From Sycobia sp. Sy_11 (lineage: Eukaryota > Arthropoda > Insecta > Hymenoptera > Epichrysomallidae), in the NCBI GenBank assembly GCA_018907035.1, contig JACCIC010000036.1, forward strand, positions 762,501-826,500: a stretch of 64,000 bases of DNA, in the 5' to 3' direction. Position 1 is the first letter of the stretch. Each line of letters opens with the position of its first letter. Made by a program: the position numbers and the translations under genes. The notes beneath the pieces are model-generated. The model had not been told where the DNA came from. It did not search any database and worked only from the letters and a program-made list of their open reading frames with translations. Positions 14,536-25,900 of the stretch are shown here, piece after piece.

Positions 14536-17500
14536 ACGTGTGCATGCGCGTGTGTGTGTAACACCATATATATATTATATACAGGGTGACCCACTTTAAC
14601 TTGTACACTGAAATATCTCGAAAACTGGTTCAAACCTAAGGGGCAATCGTAATAAATTCAGTTTCAGGGGCGGGCCCTAAACCCAAAAATACATTCAGAT
14701 CTTTGGGCCGAATTTCGTTTCAGAACGGATGATGTATTTTGAATATAGAAGTTTGACTTAAAACGTAAGCAATCAAAGGAGCAAATACAAATATTAGAAG
14801 GTTCTATCTGAATGAGCCGAAAGCCAGGTGCTGAAAAAAAAATCTAAATTTTGGTCATCCGTTTGAACGTATGTTTAACCGCAGAATTCATATCTTCCAA
14901 AAAATAAGTGTTCGATTTAAAAAAAAAGATAACATTACGCTGCTTCCCGAAGGTCCAAAGCAAAAACTCGATCAGCTATTCGGATAGCGTCTTTAAATTC
15001 CTGAAAGGTACGTCTCATACAAGCTTTTTCTTGAACCGTTTAATTTTCGAGATATTCGACTATGTAAGTTAAAATGGGGCATCCCTTAAATATCTATACG
15101 TATAGACAGATAAATATATAACAGCCGAGATATAAAAATACGCAGTAGAACACCTACACTGTTTCCCTTCCCAGCTCGAACGAGGACATAATTCAGCTAA
15201 TCAAAGACGGCGGGCACGACGACATCGGGGCCGAGAAGCTGCGAGGCCTGCTGAAAATCTTGCCGGAGGTCGACGAACTCGAGATGCTCAAAAGTTTCGA
15301 CGGCGATAAGTCGAAGCTCGGAAACGCCGAGAAATTCTTCCTGCAGCTTATTCAAGTACCAAAGTAACTATCGGCGCGGGCTCTGCGCGGCGACAGCCGC
15401 CGCCGCCACCGCGCGGAGTCCTTTTATTTTCTTTGCTGAATTTTGAGACAGACCGAACGGGTAGAGGGGGAGGGGGTGTTCCTACAAATAGACGGGCATT
15501 TCCTTCCTTTTAGAGCACTCGAGCTTTTATTAGAAATTTTCATACACAAGTATTGGGGGATAAGTGGTTTCGAATGATGGGTTTATTAAAAAGACGCACG
15601 TTCTATTTCGTTCACTCACAACATATATAATAATTTTCAATTTTCATTAATCTTCAAAACATTTTTACCTCTCTCCTCGTTAAATAGAAATAATTTTAAA
15701 ATTGTATATAAGCTACTAGTATTTTATTTGCTTACATCTATTTTTCAAGTAATATAAATGTTTTAAAAACATATTTACTCTATATAGTTATAAATTACGA
15801 ATCGAATGCATGCTGCTAAAGGAGGAATTCGCGGCGAACATGAGTTACCTTGAACCAAGTATAAATTCTATGATCCTCGCTGGCGAGGATCTTATGACAA
15901 ACAAACCGTTACAAGAGGTGCTTTATATGGTATTAGTTGCAGGGAACTTTTTGAATTCGGTAAGTTGTTCACTTATTTGCGACATTTATTTATAATTATC
16001 TGTTCGGGAATTGCAATTTTATTATTGGTATAATATACATTATACACATTAAAAATTATAATATTGAACAAATTTTATGTAAAAATTAGATAATTAACTG
16101 TTACATATGAAATTAGTAATTAAATTACTATATTTCAAACTAAATTTTTTATTTAAATGTTGTATATACATAATTATTTCGTATTTAGGGTGGTTATGCG
16201 GGAAATGCTGCCGGAGTTAAGCTGTCGTCTCTTCAAAAATTAACGGAGATTAGAGCAAATAAGCCTGGAATGAATCTCATACATTACGTAGCAATGGTGA
16301 GTTACTAATTTCTAATAGATGTTCTAAATGAAAGGAGCATTTTTTATTGATCAATTTCTTTTATCTTTACAGCAAGCAGAAAGAAAAAGGAAGGATTTGT
16401 TAAGTTTTGCTCGAGGGATGAGTGCTCTTGATTCGGCTACAAAGTAAATATTTTTCTCTTTTACAAATTTATATTCGTCATTATTCAATGAGAATTTTTA
16501 TATGCTTAACGGTATTAAAGAACAAATGATGTTGTTCGGCCCATACCCAACATTATTATTGGAGATATGCAATAAATTGCAATACCGACATAGAAAGCCG
16601 AACGGCATAAATGATCAATGCTGTGATGAATTCATGTAACGTATAACATATCTTCCTTTTTTTAGAACGACGATCGAGCAGCTGACGAACGAATTCAACG
16701 CGCTCGATACGCGAATAAAGAAGATCAAGAGCCAAATACAGCTACCTACGACGGAGCTGGACATACAGGACCAAATGGCCCAGTTCCTGCAGATGGCCGA
16801 GCAGGAAATGGCGCAACTCAAAAGGGACATGGAGGAGCTCGACGGGGTCAGGCGAACCCTCGCCGAGTTCTTCTGCGAGGACTCGAATACCTTCAAGATC
16901 GAGGAGTGTTTCAAAATATTTCATCAATTCTGCCAGAAGTTCAATCAGGCCGTGGCCGAGAACGAGAGGCGAAGGATTCAGGAGGAGCAGGTGCTTGCGA
17001 GACGGAAACAGAGGGAGGAACAACTGCTCGCTAAAAAGCGCCTTCGTAAGATTTTTAATTATTATCATTATTGTCTCCGAATACTATAGACTTGATTGCT
17101 CATCGAGTTGGTGCGTTCAAGCCCAGACCGCTACAGTTAGCTATCGCAGTCTGGTCGTCTTTTCAGCTGTATATATTCGGAAGGTTTAAATCGAATCAGA
17201 TGAAGGAAGCATTGAGTCGAACGATTTGACTTGGATCTCGGAAGCATCGACCAACATCCGATGAATATATGAAATTATTATTCTAGTTTTCTGAATATTT
17301 TTTGTGATAAACATCTGAGTAAAGTTGTCCATACAATTGGAACACGAAAAATCGACACGATCGTGTTCTCCGTTCGAACGCGCCATCTTTGTTATAAAAC
17401 TGATTTAGCGAATTATACGAATAATGATTGAAAATAATATTTAACACGTGCTATCTTTACCGATTTTACAGTGTCGAATCAAGCGGATACTCCTAATTCC

Positions 17501-17601
17501 GAATCGGATTGTTACATGATGGACTATAACTCATTGGAAAATGGCATGCCCCAAAAGTCTTACGGTCGCGATGCTAAGGTAACTTTTATAGTGCACGTTG
17601 C

Positions 17602-17672
<71 letters not shown>

Positions 17673-19919
17673 ATACGTCACTGAAACTATTAAATTCCAC
17701 TTTGTCAACAGATAAAAAGACTGCAGAACGGCATGGTCACGTCGGATGAAGACATATCGACAACGGGATCGCCCAGTATTCGCCGACGACTGGGCTCATG
17801 TTCGGGTGGTCCCGATCAGCTCTCTACCAAAGAAGATACTTATTCGCCAGGTATCATGAGTTTCTTAATCGATTTTTCTTCATTGCTTTTATTTGAGACT
17901 AAACTTGAACAAATACTTTTTTCTTTCTTAAAGATATAACGCCAAATGGAACCTTACGGAGAAGAAGAAGTCGAATCCCATGCGAGGATGACGACGGTAA
18001 CTTAATGGACTTTCTCCGTACAACTGGCCAGGATAACGCGAGGGAAAGAAAGTCCTGGGGAAGCTTAGGTAATGCAAATTATTTTCATAATAGTTCAATC
18101 TCTAATTTACAGAAATAGTATAATGATGATCAATTAATTTCCAAAGATCGCTCGTGGGCGAAGCGTGCTCGAGGTCAGCCAAGACGAGGAGACCTGTTGA
18201 ATGCCGATTTCTCTGGAGATCGCGAAAGGCCAAGCTCACCGTCCCCCCTTATTGAAAGCAAACCATTTTTACAGGAAGAGGAAACAAAACCAACGGGGTA
18301 GGATTTCACACACTATCTGTTTCATATAAATTACGACTGCCCTTTTTTTACTAAATAAATTCATATAATCCCTCTAATATCTACAACTTCATAGTCTTTA
18401 TCGATCCAAAATTATAAATATTAAATGACGTTTTAATTTATAAGTAACCACTGATTTCTAATTATGTCGTTTATACGACGATAGTTCATTTAATGACACA
18501 ATGTTCATAATGCTTAAATTAGGAGAGCTTGGAGACAGAAAATTGAGGCCTGGTTAACGGAGAATGAAAAAGAGGAACGCGCAGGCGAGGAACTTCAACG
18601 AAAGGCAAGGCAGCGACAGGCAAATCGTCGGTCCTTCGAAGATTCGGGTAAGTCGATAATTGGCTAGAATTATTATTTTAAAATCCTAGTAATACAAATG
18701 TCTATTAACAATTTTTGTAGAAAATGAAGGCAGAAATTCGCAGCTGAGCACGTTTAACGAGGACAATTCCTCCAGTGGCGATAAATACCAAAAATACGAC
18801 TGGCGTCCGTCCGTGGAAAAGACCGATGTTATGCGAACAATGGAGGCTATCGAAGGTAAATACTATTCGCGATGAATGTTACATAATTACCATAACGAAA
18901 TTTCAAGCTCGAGCGTTGATGCGTTGAAAGATAAAACTCATATACATGTCGCGTGATTTATCGCAGAAGCTCAACCCATATCGTCGCAAAAGGATAAGTC
19001 CCCTTGGAGAAAGTCAAGCTTAAACGTCCCGAGTAGCGTCGAGGAAAACGATCCCAGATATTCACGCAGGCTGCGATCTCGGCTGAATCAGGACAATATC
19101 CTCGGATCGAGCACCTTACAGGTACATAATAAAGCTAGTACTTTAGAAATTTCTGTTAGCTTGGGACTGTAGGGAGATCATCGATCTCTTGACTCGGAAA
19201 ATCTCTTAAGGCTATCTAACAATAATTTTCTGCAAATGCCATTCCTATTATTTTCCATAAATTAATTGGAACGACGAATATTGTTGAAAAAAAATCACAT
19301 AAAAATTACATCTTTTTATAAACTCAGTAATTTAATTTAGCGGAAGCTGTAGTATGTAAACTACTATATAGAATCGCATTCAAAAAGATAATTTTCCAAA
19401 GTCAGACCATTGCGTCCGCGCGGACGATTATTATTACGAGAAACGCGGGGAGAGGGGGGGAAACAAGGAATATATCCAATTCTCACGTTTCCGTCGCAGG
19501 CGATCCGGGAGGAGGAGCGCAAAAAGAACAAGCCCAGCGCGTCGGATCCCGTGGGCTCGGACGGCCTCGACGAGCTGACCATCTACCTACGCACGCCGAC
19601 GACCCATCATCAGGCGCCCGCGTCCCGGCGTCTCTCCCAGCTGAGCAGGCGCGGCGGCGTGGCCGACGACGCCGAGACGATCAGCGACAAGATCGAAATC
19701 GACTCGGACAACATTGAGACGCCACCTGCCACGAGAAGGCTATTCAGTCCGCCGAGGGACGTTGGGAATAAGGTCGCAGGCGAGGACGGCGAGGCGAAGA
19801 GGGACCGGCCGGCGGCGTTGGCGGCGGCGTCGGCGGCGACGACTGCAACAACGACCGCGGCCTCATCGATGATGCCCGGTTGCGACACCGCCGGCACTTA
19901 TACGGACCTCGGAAGCGGT

Positions 19920-19976
<57 letters not shown>

Positions 19977-22900
19977 CGAGAGAGCGAGAACCCATATGGA
20001 ATGAAAACATGCGCAATCATCCGTCGAATTATTAAATATTATAATTCGATGAGTTCATTATCGGGATCATTTTTTATTTTTTAATATTACATCTATTGCT
20101 GAAATAGACATAATCATTATATGAATAAAAGTCATTTCGAATCAGCTGTAAGTCAATAAAATGTTATTAGTCATCATAATTATTGCAACATTCCAGTTCT
20201 ATAGCTATAATTCAAGCTGCTTATAATAGTTGCCGATCATTTTCTAACAATATATACGTTACCATCCCAATGTACGCATTTTAGCCATTGTTAATAATAC
20301 TAGTTGTTCATTGAGTAAAATTTTTACGAATACTTGTCAACGGAATCTTTAGAAATAAACATTCTATTAATGTCTGGTCGTTACTTAGCCGTCGAGCATA
20401 ACGTGTTGGATTATAAAATAACTACAAATAAAAAATAATAAATTAAATACACGATTGAGAAATCGGCGAAACTTAGAAATCGTCATAAAGATTAGTTTAT
20501 ATTCTGGAATGCAGATCATCCAATCTATGAATAAATCTGATAATTAGTATCTCAACTCAAAGTTCAAATATTATGAACTTTTTGAAATTATGATGAAAAT
20601 GTATCGAATGATTCTTCTTCATTTTCCTTTCCCAACTGAAAGAATCATTGCCCCGTAATGAATTAAGATAAAAAAATCTACCTTTATTAAGTTCTCGACA
20701 ATGATTTTCATTAAATTTATTATTACTTTATTATGCTTAAAATTCTAGCCTATAATTCTCATTTTATTACGATATATTTTAATTTGTTGCTAAAATAATA
20801 TCATAAAAATTCTTAAAAATTAACTAATCAAATTGTCGTTCTAAAACATCTGAAAAAATTGTGATATTTTTAGAAAAAGTTATGTATACTAATTTGAAAA
20901 AAGAAATTTTGAACTAAAAATGTCCAAAAAATAAAAATATACAAAAATTGCTGAAGAAATATTCACAGTTGTCTTAAATATTTAAATAACTTTTAACAAA
21001 TTTTATATTCAGTTAAATAAAGTTAAATTGTAGAAGCTTATGTCGACGACCGATTCCTTAGCTTACAGCACTTCCTTTAATCGTTTTAGGCGCTATTCGC
21101 GGGTAAAATATATATATATTTTTAGAGCAATTTACAATATTCTAATTCGCGTTGAGTCTCACAAGTTGCTCCATGCTTTCTTGAGCAAAAACCCTTGAAA
21201 TACGAACTCTCGTCAGCATAATGGATAGTTGACTAAAAATCAAAAACTGTTTGCAGGAAATTTCGACAGGTTCTCAGCCGCTCGCCGTACTCGTCGCTAC
21301 AAGAAGGGCCAGGATCCGTCCCTCGACAAGGACGGCCTGAAGCTCGACCTCTCCGGCAGCGAGGCCGCGCACGAGGACGCCCCGGCCACGACCGCGCCGA
21401 GGCGCCCCAGTACCCTCGCCCTCTCCGACGAACTGACCCACCACCACCAACAGCAGCAGTCACAGCAGCAGCAGCCACAGCAGCAGCCACAGCAGCAGCA
21501 ACAGCCGCAGGACGGCGACGCGATGCTGCGCATCTGGCAGGACAAGCTAAAGCGCCGCGACGCGAATCAGAGCGAGATCAACGCGGCCCTCGCGGAGATC
21601 GCCAAGTCCGGCGAGGATCTGCAGCAGCTCGCGGCCGTAGCGACGGGTGCGAGGAGCTCGCGCCTGCCGGTGACCCAGCCGGCGCCCGTTGTCGCCGTCA
21701 CCAATACCGTGCTGAGCCCGGTGATGCAGGAGTCGAGGCCGAGGGACGCGCTCTGCATCCTGCCGGAGCGGGCGACGCCGAGCCGGGAGAGACGGCGCAG
21801 CATGATCGATCCGTGCCAGGTGAAGGAGTCGCTCAGGCTGATGAACGAGCCCGAGCTCATTACCAGTCCGAAGAGCGAAAATCCCCCGGCCAGCAGTTTG
21901 ATCAGGACGCACATCAACGAGGAGATCGACGGTACGCGCATACGCAAATTATTCTATTTTTACGGTTGATTGCTCGTTGCAGAGTTGGCAATGCCTTCGG
22001 GGAAATACGCGTTTTTTATGGCCATTATAAACGGGCGAAAATCACTCCTATCATTCAAAATATAAGAATTATTTGAAAATCGGTATACATACGTGATGCG
22101 TACGATGCGTTGATGCCACGTATGACTTGTTCTAGTATATATTAAGCACATTTTTTACACATTTTACTAAAATGATTGTAAGCAGTCTGAAAAATATCCT
22201 AAAAGTAGCTGGAAAAGCGACTTAATTTCACATAATTCACGTCACTTTGAGGGGACAATAAAAAAGAGTTAACTCAACTGTTTCAACGTGTTGATCGTTC
22301 AGAATTAAAAAATATTAAACTCGTGTCCTTTTCGTGCGGATCAGAAATATACGAACGAAAACAAATTCAAAATTTTCGAAATATCGCGACAAAAAGAAGA
22401 AAGGATAAAATGGCTGCATTGCCTCGTTTGTTAAAGCATTGCTCTAAATTATGCCACTGAATTCGCCGAACTACCCCCCGATCTTTTCTACTAAACTTTT
22501 TATAGTATGCATTTCCACTCGCGTGCAGATTCACGTCTGTGTAACGTGTAGCAATTTATTCTTTATCCTATGGACAAAAATACGTAAACGCGAATTATAT
22601 AATAAGCGATATTTTTACACATGTAATTGAAATAAAAAACTCGACTTTCTGAACCAATCAGGAAAGCAATCGATCGGCACGACGGACTCGCAGCATCAGC
22701 AGTCGGGTAAGCTCTTTGGCAAGTCCACGAGCCGCTACATCCCCGACCTCGGCCTCGCCACCAGCAAGCACTCGGCCGCGGCAGCGGCGGCTGCGCGCGA
22801 GCAGGAGCTGAACGACGAGGGCTTCGAGGAGACCCAGAGCCTCGTCTCGGAGACGCTCAGCCAGGAGGCCTCGTCCGGCAATTACGAGACCGACGCGCAC

Positions 22901-25900
22901 GACTCGTCCTCCACCCGCTGCTCGCCGGCCGAGCTGACGCGCACCGGCAGCGCGGCCATCGCGGGTGCGGGCGGAGCCGGCGTCCCGAGCGCCAAATCGA
23001 GCTCGACGACCATGAGCGGCGGCGGGGGCGGCGGCGGTGGCGTTAGCGGCTCGGCGAGGACGCTGCAGCGGCGCGACAGCGGCGCCTCCGGCAGGCTCTC
23101 CGCTCTGCAGGACGGCAAGACCATCGCGAGGATAAAGAGCTTCGACAGACGGGACAGCAGGGACAGCCTGTCCGGCCGGAGCACCAAGTCGCAGGACGCC
23201 TCGAGCTACCTGCCGAAGCGCGCCGGTAGCCTCAAGAGGGAGCCACCCGCGCGGTGAGTTCTTTCGAGAGATTAGTTTTCTTTTATGTCTGAAGCGTTCT
23301 TCTTCTTCTTTTGATATTAGAAGTTTAGTCTTTCAAACAATTTCTACATTTATTGTTAAATTAATTTGGAAAAAATGGAATTTCTATTTTATAAAAGTAC
23401 AAATTAGATAACTTCATATAATTGGACTGATAGTTCATTTGATAGTTCAGTTTTGAATATTATAAAAATGAAAAAGTTTCTTTCTAAATGATCAAATGAG
23501 CAAAATATTAGTGATTACGCGTATGTTAGAAACAATTTCCATTCATGTAAATTATGTAAGTATATCTATCAGATGTGTCGTCGATTTTAAGAATATTTTG
23601 ATATGCTGTAATGTAAGAAATTGCCGGATTAGATTGGAGGAAAATGTGAAATTTGCATTAAAGGTCCAGCATTTTGGCACTCGATTGCAGCTGAGAATAA
23701 CATGGTACTTTAAAAACAATTGTCAAGAAGGTTAATAATAACTTTATTATTTAAAAATTGGATACAAAACAAAATAATATCACTTTTTATAGTTACACGA
23801 TTGAGTGCTTAGAATACACGGATGAATATAATTATCTTCAGTCAATAATCAATAATAGTTCGAATCATTAAAGCACTAATGCTTCGTTAAGCCTAGATCA
23901 AACTTAACGAAAGCTCTTTAAATTCGCATATGGATTTGAATCTCAAATTTTTCATTATTATCCTACGGGCCAAACCGAAAACTAAATAATCACAATAAAA
24001 GATATATTTTCTTAATAAAAGGTTGTATGCAAAAGATATACATATATATTTTCATATTGTATATTAATTTATTGCCTCATTCTAGTGCCAAAACGTGTAA
24101 AATGATATATTCATTTTTAAACGAATCTAGTTTTGTTCTTTCGTTTGCATACTTGTGTTAACACTTATCAAGAAATAGGGAATTCTAATTAGTATCGATA
24201 TCTCGCAGTTCCAGATCAGTGATTCGACGAAATATTTTTTTTTGTAATTATTCAAATTTATTTCTACCATATAGTTATTACAAGATATATCTACTGTCAA
24301 ATATTTATCTTACTTTTTGATTAAGTTTTTAATGCTTGACTTTTAACTCGAACCTGACCTTGCAGCATATCAAAATTTTATTAAAAAAACTCGAATATTA
24401 TGAATGACACCGCGCTTATAAGACACGTCGCAGGATTGTGACGTATAAATTTAATTATGATAAAATGAGATAATTGTCTTAGTAATTTTCTTCGACATCT
24501 CCGCCCATCCTTGTAATCGCTAAGCCAAATACAAACTGACGTATCAATAATGAATTATTAATCATCGAACAATCCATGTTCAGGAAGAGCCTCGAGAGCG
24601 GGGCGAAGCAGCGGGTGGTCCCGAGCCTGGGGCCCGTCCGCGGGAGCGGCGGCCGCGAGGTCGAGCGCTCGGGCTCGCGCAGCAGTCTGCGCAGCTCCCG
24701 CAGCTCCCTGAACAGCGCCACCTCCGTGAACACGGTGCGCAATCTCGGCCCGAGCGGGCATCCCCACCTCGGCAGGTACACCTCGGCGATCAGGGCCCTG
24801 ACGAGCGATCTGCGCAAGAGCTCGACCGGCTCGGCCGGCTCCGCGGGGAGCGCGGCCGACGAGGCCAGCAAGACGAGGCGGGGCCTCGGCGCGCGCACCA
24901 CCAGCGCGAGCAAGATGCCCGCCAGCAGGAGCAGCAGCAGCGGCAGCAGCGTCGGGCCCGCGGCGAGGGGCGCGCGGAAGGTGATGGTGGTGAGTAGAGC
25001 CGATCTTTCATTCGGACTTCCTTATGCGCTTGAGTCGACAAGGTGTGTCCCGAAATCGATGTCAGCGAGTCGTCGATTAAAAAAATCGTCGGAGCAGGTT
25101 GCTCTCGGTTCGAAGCTTCGGCCACGACGCGTCTGACGGCTGTGCGTTAGGCCTCGCTCGATACCTACTTAAATACCACCAGGCTTTCAAACCCTTTCGA
25201 TCCGTTCCACCGGTAGCTCTGTTGCGGCCTGCAACTAGTCGAAGACAACTGGGACTGTGTTCGTCAGAGCATCGTCTCTGGTGCAACGTCCAGTTGTCTG
25301 TCATGACCGGAGGGACGTGTGTACCCTGTGTTTCCTTCCATCATGGACTTCCAAATAAAATTTGAAAATCACATCACGGGCTATCCATAAACTACGTAGC
25401 TGATTCCGAAAGGGGGAAGGGTCTACTGAAAGCCAACCATGGACTACGTGGGAGGGGGGCATGTCCCAAAACTTAGTTAATTGTACTTTGTATATATATT
25501 TTGAACGATTGAAAAAGCCCGCTTAATATTCGTAAAATGTCTAACAAATAATGTGATTATATATACATAAATGTGAAAATCCAGCCATAGAATTCGAGTG
25601 AACTGGCAAACAGACATGTACCTTACCTCGTTCGCGTAGGCATTTGGTTTGACAATACTCCGCGGAGATACTAGAACGGTTGGAGAAACACAAGCAGTCA
25701 GCAATTCAATTGTCCAATAGCAAATGGATCTGTAATTCATGATTGGCACATGTGGTTTGTTTCACTATTTTTTCCATTAGATGCCTTTAATGAATAAAAT
25801 ATTTCTAATTTCTTATTATCTGTTTATAATTAAACACTATAAATCACATTTTTTATGAATAAAACTACGTGCTCTTTAGGAAAGGGAGCGGGGTCTAGGA

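Noticed and set aside
17110..17160. Possible hairpin CCAGAC...GTCTGG in a form3 intron that might be a small RNA
   Set aside because: The stem is short and interrupted, with no microRNA or snoRNA signature I could support.
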